Below, piece after piece: positions 19,805 through 31,767 of a DNA stretch of 64,000 nt. Numbering within the stretch: position 1 is the stretch's first letter; each line of letters opens with the position of its first letter. The translations under genes were made by a program, and so were the position numbers. Below the pieces are notes generated by a model. It searched no databases and had not been told where the DNA came from. It saw nothing but the letters and a program-made list of their open reading frames with translations. Origin of the DNA: Proteobacteria bacterium 005FR1. Its GTDB lineage: Bacteria; Pseudomonadota; Gammaproteobacteria; Pseudomonadales; Cellvibrionaceae. The stretch is taken from the NCBI GenBank assembly GCA_026192395.1, contig WACF01000001.1:924977-988976 (forward strand), given 5' to 3'.

Positions 19805-22099
19805 TCAGGCTTTGACGTCGCTGGAGGACTTGGTTGCTGATTCGATCTCCAGGTGCAGTTTGTCGTTTTGCACAGTGACATGCACTTCGCCGCCATTGGT
19901 GGACAGTTCGCCAAACAGCACCGACTCGGCAAGCGGCTTTTTCAGAGAGTCCTGAATCAGGCGAGCCATCGGGCGGGCACCCATTTTCTCGTCGTAGCCG
20001 TGCTTGGCCAGCCAGTCGCGCGCCTCCTCTTCCACGTTCAGATGCACCCGCTTGTCGTCCAGCTGGGACTGCAGCTCCACCAGGAACTTGTCCACTACCG
20101 TGCGGATAACCTCCATCGGCAGACGACCAAACTGGATGATCGAATCGAGACGGTTGCGGAACTCCGGCGTGAACAGCTTGTTGATCGCCTCCATTCCGTC
20201 GGTGGAATGGTCCTGCTCCGTGAAACCGATTGAGCGACGGCTAAGCATTTCGGCGCCGGCATTCGTGGTCATGATCAGCACCACGTTGCGGAAGTCCGCC
20301 TTGCGGCCGTTGTTGTCGGTCAGGGTGCCGTGGTCCATTACCTGAAGCAGAATGTTGAACACTTCGGGATGAGCCTTTTCGATCTCATCCAAGAGCACAA
20401 CACTGTGCGGGTGCTTGGTCACCTGCTCGGTCAACAGACCGCCCTGGTCGAAACCGACATAGCCGGGAGGTGCGCCAATCAGGCGGGATACCGTGTGCCG
20501 CTCCATGTACTCGGACATGTCAAAGCGGATCAGCTCCACACCCATGGCCTTGGCGAGCTGCTTACAGAGCTCTGTTTTACCCACGCCAGTCGGGCCAGCG
20601 AAAAGGAATGAGCCCACCGGCTTGTCGGCAATGCTGAGACCGGCTCGCGACATTTTGATCGCCGTGCTCAGTGTCCCCACCGCCTGATCCTGACCAAAAA
20701 CCGTCATCTTCAGGGTCTTGTCCAGCTTCTGGAGCATCTCCTTGTCTGAAGATGACACGTTCTTCGGCGGAATGCGGGCGATCTTCGCCACCACCATTTC
20801 AACGTCCTGCACGCTGACCAGCTTCTTGCGCTTGCTCTTGGGCTGCAGCTGTTGATACGCGCCCACTTCGTCGATCACATCGATCGCCTTGTCTGGCAGA
20901 TAACGATCGTTGATGTATCGGGCGGACAAATCAGCCGCCGCGCGCAGAGCTGCATCGGTGTAGCGCAGGTTGTGGTGCGCTTCAAAGCGACTCTTCAGGC
21001 CTTTGAGGATCTGGTAAGCCTCGTCCGCTGTCGGTTCGTTCACGTCGATCTTCTGGAAGCGTCGCGATAATGCTCGATCCTTTTCGAATACGCCGCGATA
21101 TTCCTGGAAGGTGGTCGAGCCGATGCAGCGCAATTCACCGGAAGTGAGCAGTGGCTTTAACAGATTCGACGCATCCATCACCCCGCCCGAGGCCGCGCCG
21201 GCACCAATAATCGTATGGATCTCGTCAATGAACAGGATCGAGTGTTCCTGCCGCTTCAGCTGAGCCAATAAACCCTTGAATCGCTTCTCGAAGTCACCGC
21301 GGTACTTGGTGCCGGCCAGCAGCGAACCCAAATCGAGGGAGTAAACCACGCTGCTTGTGAGCACCTCCGGCACATCGCCTTCAACGATTCGCTTGGCCAG
21401 CCCTTCAGCAATCGCTGTTTTACCGACACCAGCCTCGCCCACCAGCAAGGGATTGTTTTTGCGACGACGGGACAGGATCTGGCAGACGCGCTCCACCTCG
21501 AGTTCGCGGCCCACCAGCGGATCGATGCGACCGAGCATTGCCTCTTCGTTGAGATTGGTCGCATACGCTTCCAGGGGGTTTTGGCTGCTGCCTTCGCCGG
21601 ACTGCATGGCCTCTTCGTCATGCTGCTCGTGGCCGGAATCCATATTGCTGTTGGAATGTCCAGCCATCTTCGAAATGCCATGGGTGATGAAATTCACCAC
21701 ATCGATACGCGCAATGCTTTGCTGCTTCAGATAGAAAACGGCCTGGCTTTCCTGCTCACTGAAAATCGCCACCAGCACGTTGGCACCGGTGACTTCATTC
21801 TTCCCGGACGACTGGACATGGAAAACAGCGCGCTGCAGGACACGTTGGAAGCCCAAGGTCGGCTGAGTTTCTCGCTCGGTGTCGTTTTCCGGGATCAGCG
21901 GCGTGGTGGAGTCCACAAACTCCATCAAATCGTTTCGCAGATTCGCAAGATCCGCCCCACAGGCTCGCAATACGTGCGCCGCTGATTCGTTGTCGATCAG
22001 GGCTAGCAGAAGGTGTTCAACCGTCATGAACTCATGACGCTTCGAGCGCGCACCTTTGAAGGCAAGATTTAACGTGACTTCTAAATCCTTGCTCAACAT
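19805..22099 (-). CDS. clpA: ATP-dependent Clp protease ATP-binding subunit ClpA
   Basis: 764 residues. The N-terminal double Clp_N repeat (about 1-145) docks ClpS. Two AAA+ modules follow, with Walker A at 221-228 (GEAGVGKT) and 502-509 (GPTGVGKT), and Walker B LFIDEIHT near 290. The ClpP-docking loop region lies near residue 615. It unfolds substrates for ClpP. The linker 146-180 is Ser/Gly/Glu-rich. It follows clpS in the same direction after 32 bases. Confidence 0.97.
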   Translation of the reverse strand: MLSKDLEVTLNLAFKGARSKRHEFMTVEHLLLALIDNESAAHVLRACGADLANLRNDLMEFVDSTTPLIPENDTERETQPTLGFQRVLQRAVFHVQSSGKNEVTGANVLVAIFSEQESQAVFYLKQQSIARIDVVNFITHGISKMAGHSNSNMDSGHEQHDEEAMQSGEGSSQNPLEAYATNLNEEAMLGRIDPLVGRELEVERVCQILSRRRKNNPLLVGEAGVGKTAIAEGLAKRIVEGDVPEVLTSSVVYSLDLGSLLAGTKYRGDFEKRFKGLLAQLKRQEHSILFIDEIHTIIGAGAASGGVMDASNLLKPLLTSGELRCIGSTTFQEYRGVFEKDRALSRRFQKIDVNEPTADEAYQILKGLKSRFEAHHNLRYTDAALRAAADLSARYINDRYLPDKAIDVIDEVGAYQQLQPKSKRKKLVSVQDVEMVVAKIARIPPKNVSSSDKEMLQKLDKTLKMTVFGQDQAVGTLSTAIKMSRAGLSIADKPVGSFLFAGPTGVGKTELCKQLAKAMGVELIRFDMSEYMERHTVSRLIGAPPGYVGFDQGGLLTEQVTKHPHSVVLLDEIEKAHPEVFNILLQVMDHGTLTDNNGRKADFRNVVLIMTTNAGAEMLSRRSIGFTEQDHSTDGMEAINKLFTPEFRNRLDSIIQFGRLPMEVIRTVVDKFLVELQSQLDDKRVHLNVEEEARDWLAKHGYDEKMGARPMARLIQDSLKKPLAESVLFGELSTNGGEVHVTVQNDKLHLEIESATKSSSDVKA

Positions 22100-22131
22100 T
22101 TCTTAAAACCTCAATTGATTTGTCCCGTCCG

Positions 22132-22482
22132 TTAGTCGTCGTCTTCCCCGGATTTTTCGATCTCACATAGCAGGGGGTGTTGATTTTCCCTGGCGTACTG
22201 GTTGACTTGTGCTGCTTTTGTTTCGGCTATATCCCGGGTAAAGACACCGCACACTGCTTTCCCTTGTGTATGGACTTGGAGCATGATTCGAGTCGCTTGT
22301 TCGCGATCCATAGCGAAAAACATCTGCAAAACTTCGACAACGAAGTCCATCGGCGTGTAGTCGTCATTTAGCATGACAACTTTGTACATCGGAGGTCGTT
22401 TGAGTTTGGGCTTTTCCTCCTCGACAGCGAGATCGCCCTCCCTGTCAAAATCCGGAAATTCCGGGTCCTTGTCTTTGCTCAT
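22132..22482 (-). CDS. clpS: ATP-dependent Clp protease adaptor ClpS
   Basis: 116 residues from the ATG at 22482; upstream in-frame codons encode no conserved sequence. ClpS recognises N-end-rule residues and hands the substrate to ClpA. Family motifs are visible: [20 protein letters not shown], with the Asn-Asp-Asp of the N-degron pocket, then [20 protein letters not shown] 25-30 residue acidic N-terminal extension precedes the core, as usual. It is divergent from cspD. Confidence 0.96.
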   Translation of the reverse strand: MSKDKDPEFPDFDREGDLAVEEEKPKLKRPPMYKVVMLNDDYTPMDFVVEVLQMFFAMDREQATRIMLQVHTQGKAVCGVFTRDIAETKAAQVNQYARENQHPLLCEIEKSGEDDD

Positions 22483-22978
22483 TCTCAACTGTTGATATAG
22501 CAGAATACCCATTAGATCTTTCAGACAATTTCCTAAGTGGCTGGGGGTCGCATCCGATCGGCTAAACCGACAATGGCACCTACAATCATGCGCCTTTCCC
22601 GCGCGTGCTCCAACGCCCGGTGAAGTGCGGGAGTAAGTTGGTGCACTGATGGGAAAGGACGAAGTGACCGGATGGGACATCAGAATAAAACAACAGTGTA
22701 CCGCATTAGTTCGGGGAAAGTTCACGGGCGGAAAACGCTTGACATCACCCGATGAGTTAGTTACAAGGTGGACAACTTATGAACTATGCGGAAAAGGCTA
22801 CAGACCGACCCCTCATAAGTTCAGAGAGTTATAACAATGGTCAATTAATAGAACAACTGCAATGTCCACATTGGGGCCAGACGACAATAATAAGGTTGAA
22901 TATGGTTCCACATCAGTGGTGGAAACACTGTAGCTGAAACGCCTGTTTCAAGTGGACTGTTACGAAAGGATCCGAGCT
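22483..22978. other. Regulatory interval between clpS and cspD
   Basis: About 500 bases without a convincing gene; short frames here have no ribosome site or recognisable product. It is AT-richer than its surroundings. The cspD leader contains two small hairpins: TTCCAC/GTGGAA near 22908-22923 and TGAAAC/GTTTCA near 22935-22950. Cold-shock-type genes often carry a structured 5' leader. Promoters for clpS and cspD must lie here, but none can be assigned securely. Confidence 0.4.
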
Positions 22979-23284
22979 ATGCCGACTGGAACAGTAAAAT
23001 GGTTTAACAACGCGAAAGGCTACGGGTTTATCCTCCCGGACCAGGGCGGTGAAGACCTCTTTGTGCACTACACCTCCATTCTCATGGACGGCTACAAGAC
23101 CCTAAAGGCTGGGCAAGCCGTCAGCTTCGAAGTGGTAAAAGGCGGCAAGGGCCTACATGCCACGAATATTCGAAGTCCCGATAGTTCCGCGGCAACCGAA
23201 CAAGGCTCCGCATCAGCAAGCCGGGACGCCGAAGAAGATCAGACCTCTGACTCCGGCAGCTCTCGCCTGGAAACCTATTCCTAA
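22979..23284 (+). CDS. cspD: Cold-shock-like protein CspD
   Basis: 101 residues from the ATG at 22979, with GAAAGGA upstream. The cold-shock domain (1-68) has RNP1 KGYGFI and RNP2 DLFVHY. The LMDGYKTLKAGQAVSFEV stretch is CspD-like rather than CspA-like. CspD binds single-stranded DNA and inhibits replication in stationary phase. The C-terminal tail of about 33 residues is Ser/Asp/Glu-rich and disordered-looking, longer than in E. coli CspD. Its place beside clpSA is a conserved linkage. Confidence 0.93.
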   Translation: MPTGTVKWFNNAKGYGFILPDQGGEDLFVHYTSILMDGYKTLKAGQAVSFEVVKGGKGLHATNIRSPDSSAATEQGSASASRDAEEDQTSDSGSSRLETYS

Positions 23285-23505
23285 TACCTGCCTTCCGCCC
23301 CCGGCATCGTCGTACTCACGTTCAGCATGGGTTCGACCACGGGGGCTCCCAAATTCTCCCGTTCGCGAGAAACGCTCGGTCCAGCACTGAAGCGGACGCC
23401 GCTTGAGGCGCTCCTAAAAACTCCTCCAACCGAGTAGCGTTCTTGTCGGTTATCGGCTTCTGCTCGCTCTGATTGAGCTCGGGATTTTGCGGAGAATGGA
23501 TGAGG

Positions 23506-23529
23506 AACCCCCGCCTGATGGCGGGGGTT
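23506..23529 (-). terminator. icd intrinsic terminator
   Basis: AACCCCCGCC and GGCGGGGGTT form a perfect 10-bp stem around TGAT, ten bases after the icd stop on the minus strand. The following sequence is only weakly T-rich, so efficiency is uncertain. Confidence 0.75.
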
Positions 23530-23538
23530 GGAGGGGTG

Positions 23539-24792
23539 TTACATGTTGTCGATTACGGCATCACCGAATTGGGAACAGCTCAGCAGCTGGGCATCGTCCA
23601 TCAGCCGCTCGAAGTCATAGGTTACCGTCTTGGCGCCAATGGCTCCGCTCATGCCGTTGATAATCAGGTCGGCAGCTTCATTCCAACCCATGTGGCGCAG
23701 CATCATTTCCGCGGAAAGGATCAGCGAACCGGGGTTGACCTTGTCCTGACCCGCATACTTGGGCGCAGTGCCGTGTGTGGCCTCGAACATGGCAACGGAA
23801 TCGGACATGTTCGCACCAGGTGCGATGCCGATACCGCCCACCTGAGCTGCCAGCGCGTCGGAGAGATAATCGCCATTGAGGTTGAGAGTGGCGATCACGC
23901 TGTACTCATCCGGACGCAAGAGGATCTGCTGCAGCATCGCATCGGCGATGACGTCCTTGATGATGATTTCCTTGCCGGTACGCGGATTCTTCACTGACTG
24001 CCAGGGGCCGCCGCCGATTTCCTGACCACCAAACTCTTCAGCCGCCAGCTCATATCCCCAATCGCGGAAAGCGCCTTCGGTGAATTTCATGATGTTGCCC
24101 TTGTGCACCAGCGTCACTGAGGGCAGATCCTGTTCGATTGCATACTGGATGGACTTGCGAACCAGGCGCTTGGTGCCCTCTTCGGAAACAGGCTTGATGC
24201 CGATACCGCAGTGCTCGGGGAAGCGAATCTTGGTAACACCCATCTCCTCGCGCAGGTACTTGATGACTTTTTCGGCTTCGGGCGAATCCGCCTTCCACTC
24301 GATGCCCGCATAGATGTCTTCGGAGTTTTCTCGGAAGATCACCATGTTGACCTTGTTGGGCTCTTTCACCGGTGAAGGCACGCCTGTGAACCAGCGAACC
24401 GGTCGCAGACACACAAACAGATCCATCTCCTGACGGAGGGCGACGTTCAGGGAGCGAAAACCGCCGCCCACTGGGGTAGTCAGCGGACCCTTGATGCTCA
24501 CCACGTACTCGCGCACGGCTTCCAGAGTCTCTTCCGGGAACCAGTTGCCGTCGTACTTATCGGCCGCCTTCTCGCCACAATACACTTCCATCCAGGAAAT
24601 CGCTTTTTGACCGTTATACGCTTTTTCCACGGCAGCATTGGTCACTTTGATCATGACCGGCGTAATGTCCACGCCAATGCCATCGCCCTCAATGAAGGGA
24701 ATAATCGGGTTATTCGGAACGTTCAATGAACAGTCTTCGTTTACGGTGATTTTTTCGCCATTACTTGGGACTTGGATGTGCTTATACCCCAT
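23539..24792 (-). CDS. icd: NADP-dependent isocitrate dehydrogenase
   Basis: 417 residues from the ATG at 24792. It oxidatively decarboxylates isocitrate in the TCA cycle. Substrate residues S114, N116, R120 and R130 lie in [15 protein letters not shown] and LRPVRW. S114 corresponds to the serine phosphorylated by AceK in E. coli, so flux switching to the glyoxylate shunt is possible. The NADP region [11 protein letters not shown] is present. It is the dimeric, E. coli-like type. The isocitrate lyase and malate synthase genes lie 8-12 kb away. Confidence 0.96.
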   Translation of the reverse strand: MGYKHIQVPSNGEKITVNEDCSLNVPNNPIIPFIEGDGIGVDITPVMIKVTNAAVEKAYNGQKAISWMEVYCGEKAADKYDGNWFPEETLEAVREYVVSIKGPLTTPVGGGFRSLNVALRQEMDLFVCLRPVRWFTGVPSPVKEPNKVNMVIFRENSEDIYAGIEWKADSPEAEKVIKYLREEMGVTKIRFPEHCGIGIKPVSEEGTKRLVRKSIQYAIEQDLPSVTLVHKGNIMKFTEGAFRDWGYELAAEEFGGQEIGGGPWQSVKNPRTGKEIIIKDVIADAMLQQILLRPDEYSVIATLNLNGDYLSDALAAQVGGIGIAPGANMSDSVAMFEATHGTAPKYAGQDKVNPGSLILSAEMMLRHMGWNEAADLIINGMSGAIGAKTVTYDFERLMDDAQLLSCSQFGDAVIDNM

Positions 24793-24965
24793 TACTCTCT
24801 CCGTCACTGACAAATAGAAGTTGCGAATTTACAAGATATGGACCCGGCAAGTAAGCTGCTGGACTCAATCCCCTGAAAACGAGCGCCCGGATTGTAACAT
24901 CGAACCGGCTGGATTTATATCTGAGCAGCCGGCCCGCTCCGCGGGCGCCCGGCGATGTATAGGCA

Positions 24966-25550
24966 ATGGCCAGACTGATTCTCTTCAATAAACCCTTCGA
25001 CGTGCTAAGCCAGTTTACCGACGCCGAGGGGCGCGCCACGCTGGCCGATTACGTGGATATACCGGGCGTCTATCCCGCGGGCAGGCTCGACCGTGATTCC
25101 GAAGGTTTGCTGCTGCTTACCGACGACGGCAAGTTGCAACATTGGATCAGCAACCCACGGGCCAAGCAGTCGAAACACTATTGGGTGCAGGTGGAAGGCG
25201 AACCCGACGAGGGGGCCCTACGACAGCTGGCTACCGGCGTCCGCCTCAAGGATGGTATGACCGCGCCGGCCCAGGCGCGACTGATTGCCCCTCCACCGGT
25301 GTGGGACAGAAATCCCCCGATCCGCCACCGGGCTGAACAGCGCACTCGCTGGATCGAACTGGCGATTCAGGAAGGGCGCAATCGCCAGGTGCGCAGAATG
25401 ACGGCCGCGGTTGGCTACCCCACCCTTCGATTGATCCGCCACCGGATCGGCCCCTGGTCTCTGGGCCAGCTTCGCCCCGGAGAGTGGCGCGGCGAAGCTG
25501 TCCACCTTCCTGAATCCGCGCCAACCCGCCGCCGTCCGCGGCATCGCTGA
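24966..25550 (+). CDS. rluE: 23S rRNA pseudouridine synthase, RluE type
   Basis: 194 residues of the RsuA/RluE/RluF family. The catalytic Asp is D42 in AGRLDRDSEGLL. The second conserved region is EGRNRQVRRMTAAVGYPTLRL. It lacks the N-terminal S4 domain, which points to RluE (E. coli U2457) rather than RsuA or RluB. The basic C-terminal tail is RRRPRHR. It is divergent from icd and followed by the Nudix gene. Confidence 0.88.
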   Translation: MARLILFNKPFDVLSQFTDAEGRATLADYVDIPGVYPAGRLDRDSEGLLLLTDDGKLQHWISNPRAKQSKHYWVQVEGEPDEGALRQLATGVRLKDGMTAPAQARLIAPPPVWDRNPPIRHRAEQRTRWIELAIQEGRNRQVRRMTAAVGYPTLRLIRHRIGPWSLGQLRPGEWRGEAVHLPESAPTRRRPRHR

Positions 25551-25623
25551 AAAGGCCTGTGCTACAATGGCGCGCTTTTTTTTCAGGGTCACATCCCCTT
25601 CCCGTCTTGCCCGAGGTTGATTC

Positions 25624-26067
25624 ATGCGTTGGAGTCCCCACGTTACTGTGGCCGCCGTCGTGGAGCGCAATGGCCGCTTTCTGATGGTGCGGGAAAAGTC
25701 GGAAGCCGGATTGATGGTCTTCAATCAGCCCGCCGGGCATTTGCAGGAAAACGAATCACTGATCCAGGCGGTGGTCCGTGAAACGCTGGAGGAAACAGGC
25801 TGGCAGATCACACCGACTGCGGTGCTGAGCCAACGGCTGTACACCTCCCCTGCCAATCAGGTTACCTATTTGCGTACCAGCTTCGCCGCCGAAGCCGTAG
25901 CCCATTATCCGGACTACGAAATCGACCCGGTGATCGAGGAGGCGCTATGGATGAGCGAGGAAGAGATTTTCCGACGCGAGCAGGAAATGCGTAGCCATTT
26001 GGTGCTTCAGGCTGTCCGCGATTACCGCCAGGGGCGGCGCTTTTCACTCGAGCTACTCGGGGAGTAG
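25624..26067 (+). CDS. Nudix hydrolase (NudJ-like)
   Basis: 147 residues. The Nudix box (G-x5-E-x7-REVxEExGW form) is at residues 38-60: GHLQENESL then VVRETLEETGW. In this genomic position, before mnmA and hflD, the NudJ-like thiamin-pyrophosphate/nucleoside-triphosphate phosphatase family is common. The substrate is not determinable from sequence. ATG at 25624 follows a GAGG at moderate distance. It lies in the same direction as rluE and mnmA. Confidence 0.85.
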   Translation: MRWSPHVTVAAVVERNGRFLMVREKSEAGLMVFNQPAGHLQENESLIQAVVRETLEETGWQITPTAVLSQRLYTSPANQVTYLRTSFAAEAVAHYPDYEIDPVIEEALWMSEEEIFRREQEMRSHLVLQAVRDYRQGRRFSLELLGE

Positions 26068-26205
26068 TGGCCGGGCGGCTCGCCGGAACTTCAGGCTGGC
26101 TGTGGTTCTAAGCGCATCCGGACCTTCGGTCCACACTTCTGCGAATTTGCATCTGCCTTTCCCCTCGAACAGAATCACGACGAAACAGAGCGTCACGGAA
26201 ACACA

Positions 26206-27324
26206 ATGAATCACGCTAATACACGGGTTATCGTCGGCTTGTCCGGAGGGGTGGACTCTTCCGTTGCCGCCCTGCTGCTCAAGCGCCAGGGCTATCAGGT
26301 CGAAGGCCTGTTCATGAAGAACTGGAACGACGACGACGGCACCGAGTACTGCACCGCCCGCCAGGATCTCCTGGATGCACTTCAGGTTTCCCAGCAGCTG
26401 GGCATTGAGCTGCACACCATCAACTTCGCGGAAGCTTACTGGGACAACGTATTCGAGCACTTCCTGCAGGAGTACCGGGCCGGACGCACGCCCAACCCGG
26501 ATATCCTCTGTAATCGGGAAATCAAGTTCAAAGCCTTCCTCGATCACGCCACCAGCCTGGGAGCGGATTTCATCGCCACCGGTCACTACGTGCGTCGCCA
26601 GGACAGCGACGACCGCACCTACCTGCTGAAAGGTCTGGATCCCAACAAGGACCAGAGCTACTTCCTTCACGCCGTTGATGAAGCCGCGCTCAGCCGCTCG
26701 CTGTTCCCGGTCGGGGAATTGAACAAATCCGAGGTTCGCGCCATCGCCCGGGAGATGGGACTGGCCACTCAGGCCAAGAAAGACAGCACCGGCATCTGCT
26801 TCATTGGCGAGCGCAAGTTCAAGGATTTTTTGCAGCGCTACATCCCAGCGCAGCCCGGAGAGATCCACACCCTCGACGGAGAAAGAATCGGCAAACACAG
26901 CGGCTTGATGTATCACACCATCGGTCAGCGCCAGGGCCTCGGTATTGGCGGCGTAAAGGGTGCGGATGACGCGCCGTGGTATGTGGTGGGCAAAGACCTC
27001 GAACACAACGTTTTGCTGGTCGCCCAGGGGGACAGTCACCCCGCGCTATACAAACCTGCCCTGCTCGCCCGTCAGGCCACCTGGATCAACGACGCGCCCG
27101 CTGGTGCGGAACTGCATTGCCAGGCAAAGATTCGCTATCGTCAGGCAGATCAGGATTGCACGGTTCAGATCAGCGGCGATACTCTGAAGGTGATATTCGC
27201 TGAACCCCAGCGTGCCGTAACGCCGGGACAGTCCATCGTCTTTTATGACGGCGAGCGCTGTCTGGGAGGCGCCGTGATCGAGCAGCCGCTGGCGACTGCC
27301 GACGACGTCCAAGAACTGCGGTGA
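26206..27324 (+). CDS. mnmA: tRNA-specific 2-thiouridylase MnmA
   Basis: 372 residues. The PP-loop SGGVDSSV is at 13-20 and adenylates U34 of tRNA-Lys, -Glu and -Gln. The catalytic cysteines are in [12 protein letters not shown] (about residue 105) and [12 protein letters not shown] (about 205). The tRNA-binding and C-terminal beta domains are present ([14 protein letters not shown]). Sulfur comes from the TusE relay in gammaproteobacteria. It is followed 25 bases later by hflD, as in E. coli and Pseudomonas. Confidence 0.96.
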   Translation: MNHANTRVIVGLSGGVDSSVAALLLKRQGYQVEGLFMKNWNDDDGTEYCTARQDLLDALQVSQQLGIELHTINFAEAYWDNVFEHFLQEYRAGRTPNPDILCNREIKFKAFLDHATSLGADFIATGHYVRRQDSDDRTYLLKGLDPNKDQSYFLHAVDEAALSRSLFPVGELNKSEVRAIAREMGLATQAKKDSTGICFIGERKFKDFLQRYIPAQPGEIHTLDGERIGKHSGLMYHTIGQRQGLGIGGVKGADDAPWYVVGKDLEHNVLLVAQGDSHPALYKPALLARQATWINDAPAGAELHCQAKIRYRQADQDCTVQISGDTLKVIFAEPQRAVTPGQSIVFYDGERCLGGAVIEQPLATADDVQELR

Positions 27325-27349
27325 AGCTGCAAAGCCTGGAGAGCTAGTT

Positions 27350-29435
<2,086 letters not shown>

Positions 29436-29442
29436 TTCGCGA

Positions 29443-29946
29443 ATGAAGGAACGCCCATCGGAGGTTTCCGATAAGCTATTCCTGCTTAAGGATGCCGAGG
29501 CTTTCGCGCTTCACGCGAAGCAGCTCGTCGGGGGCTCGCGGCGCGAGCTGGTGATCCTGAGCGAGTTGCTCGACCCGCTGATTTACGACCAGGCGCTGAG
29601 CGAACTCGTTTCACAGCTCGCTCGCGGCGATCGCAAAGCCCGGGTGCGCATACTTCTGAAAAACATCCAGCCGGTGATCGAGCGCGGCCACCCCCTGCTC
29701 GCACTGGCGCGACGTCTGAGCAGCAAGCTCGAGATCAGAAGGTTGCTGATCGAAGCGGAAAACGAAGCCCAGGCCTATTTGATTGGCGATCGCGACCACC
29801 TCCTGTATCTGCACTCCGATCGCGAGTACAAGGGCTTCTCCAACTATGCCGCAGGCCCGGAGGTCGCCAGGCTGCTAGAGAGTTTCAATCATCTCTGGGA
29901 GCGGCACAGTGAAGCCAGTCCGGCACTGCGCGCCCTGTTTATTTGA
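29443..29946 (+). CDS. Conserved hypothetical protein downstream of purB (possibly DUF7931)
   Basis: 167 residues starting seven bases after the purB stop. I recall a similar uncharacterised protein near purB in Pseudomonas, possibly assigned DUF7931. It alternates strands and helices: LVGGSRRELVILSELLDPLIYD, then KARVRILLKNIQPVIERGHPL and AYLIGDRDHLLYLHSDREY. The layout, with surface arginines and HxxSDxE near residue 125, recalls half of a phospholipase-D-like fold, but no HKD motif is present. Likely cytosolic. No function is assigned. It is convergent with the GGDEF-EAL pseudogene. Confidence 0.7.
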   Translation: MKERPSEVSDKLFLLKDAEAFALHAKQLVGGSRRELVILSELLDPLIYDQALSELVSQLARGDRKARVRILLKNIQPVIERGHPLLALARRLSSKLEIRRLLIEAENEAQAYLIGDRDHLLYLHSDREYKGFSNYAAGPEVARLLESFNHLWERHSEASPALRALFI

Positions 29947-29962
29947 TCGCGCAACGTCCGGC

Positions 29963-31439
29963 CTACTGTTCGCTCGGCACATGGGTAACGTCAAAGCCGT
30001 GCACCTGTTTGTCGCCGATCCAGGTCAAAAACTCTTCTTCAGGACCTGGCTTGCAGAAGTGATAGCCCTGCATTAATGGACAGTTAAGTTCGAGCAGCGC
30101 ATCAACCTGCTCCCCCGTTTCTACCCCTTCCGCGACCACTTCAAAGCCCAGCTCGCTCGCAAGGGAAATGATTCCGCGAGTGAGTTGCCGATCCTGTTTA
30201 CTCACCGTGAGGTTCTGGATGAAGGATTTATCCAACTTGACCACGTCAACCGGCAGCGTTCGCAGGTAGTGCAACGAAGAGTAGCCGATTCCGAAATCGT
30301 CCAGGCTTACGCTGACTCCGAGCCGCTTCAGTTCGGTTAGCGTTTCGAGTGCCACGGCGGGATCGCCAATGAACACCGCCTCAGTCAATTCGATGTCCAG
30401 CAGTCTCGGATCCAAACGCTCCCTGGCAAGCACAGCGCCAACCACATCCACGATCTGCCGGTCACGGAAGTGTACACCTGAGAGGTTGACCGCTACCGGA
30501 ATCGAATAGCCGTATTCGTCCTGCCACCGACGCGCTCTGCGGCAAGCCTGCTCAAGAATGTAATGGTCCATGACACGAACCGGGCCATTCTCCTCGGCGA
30601 AGGGCACGAACTGCGCCGGACTTAGGAAGCCGTGCTTTGGATGGCGCCAGCGTACCAACACTTCGCAACCGGTGACCCGTGAGCGCTGCGCGTCGATCTT
30701 GGGCTGAAAATAGGGAATCAACTCGCGCTTGCTGATCGCGCCGCGTAGGTCGTTTGCACGATGAGGCGCTGCACCGGCGCTGCACGCATGGTGGCCTGAA
30801 AGACTTCCAGCCGATTCTTTCCCCTTCTTTCGCCCGGTACATGGCGATGTCCGCATTGCGCTTAAGAGAGACCAGATCGTCAGGAAAGATTGCACCGCCG
30901 ATACTGACCGTGATCTTGATCGGTTGGTCCTGGACGAGAAAATCTTGCCTGGCTACGCGAAGAACCTGACGCGCCACCGCCGCTACGTCGCCGTCGTCCC
31001 GGATACCGGGCGCAAGTCGATACTCCTCGCTGAGCTTCTCAAGCTCATTGGAGCGCTGTTCCATCTGCCGGTGCAGGCCGGCGAGTTGCGCCTCCACGTG
31101 ATCGAGAAGACGGTTCAGGGCGGTGGCGAGGTGCACCCCTGCTTCGCTCGCATCAGCGTTCAGGCCATCACGCAGACTGTAATCCCGGGAGTCGGTGATC
31201 TTTGAAAGAAGGGCGGTAAGGTTGGCCAACTCGGTGTTGCGCTTGTGCCTCTGTACGATCACGAAGATCAGTGCTGCACCGGTGACAAAGAGAACAAGCG
31301 CGGCAAGCTCCAGATGTATTCTGACCTCTTCGAGACCCATCAACCAAACGATCGCAACACTGCCGCCTGCCAACACTGTCATCCAGCCGAAGGTCATAGC
31401 TACGTCGCGATGGTTGATCCGGTCTTTTTGTATTCTCAT
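29963..31439 (-). pseudogene. Decayed GGDEF-EAL cyclic-di-GMP protein
   Basis: The start (31439) encodes two membrane helices (about 13-33 and 43-63) and a HAMP/coiled-coil stretch to residue 140. At about 31019 it jumps straight to APGIRDDGDVAAVA, the region that normally follows the GGDEF motif, so about 80-90 residues including the active site are missing. At the run 30821-30824 one base appears lost, shifting to a frame that reads GKNRLEVFQATMRAA. Near 30752-30756 a second loss shifts to the frame that encodes an EAL domain to 29963. The EAL part retains EVLVRW, NLSGVHF, LDDFGIGYSSL and AEGVETG. Sequencing error is a possible alternative for the single-base losses. Confidence 0.85.
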
Positions 31440-31767
31440 ACCGCTGCTGCTCCTACGATCCCGGCGCGATCCCGATCCGTGATCTTCTCCGCATTCTGCG
31501 CATTGAGAACAATATAGCGTATTTCGGCGACGTCAATTTAACCGAGGCATGCAGAAGGTACTGAAATAAGGGAGAAATTTCCTTAGTCGGTATCGGTGCG
31601 TCAAGAATTTGTCGACACAGTTTCAGCGCGCAAAATGCTGCCTCACTGTTGGCATTTTTCCGACGCGCGTTGCGCCTTTAAGGATTGGCGGATTCTGGAT
31701 GGGGGGATGAAAACAGGGGGAGGAGAATGCGACGGCCAACAAAGACCGTCGCCAATGGATCGGGGAA
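31440..31767. other. Gene-free interval upstream of the pseudogene
   Basis: Some 330 bases between the decayed GGDEF-EAL start and the malonyltransferase stop; no gene is supportable. GCGACGG (31729-31735) and CCGTCGC (31746-31752) form a 7-bp stem after the malonyltransferase stop on the minus strand. It has no U run, so it is at best a weak 3' end. The former promoter of the decayed gene should also lie here. Confidence 0.4.

Noticed and set aside
22649-22834. 61-codon open frame between clpS and cspD
   Set aside because: No ribosome site, no recognisable sequence, and it lies in the region expected to hold the clpS promoter.
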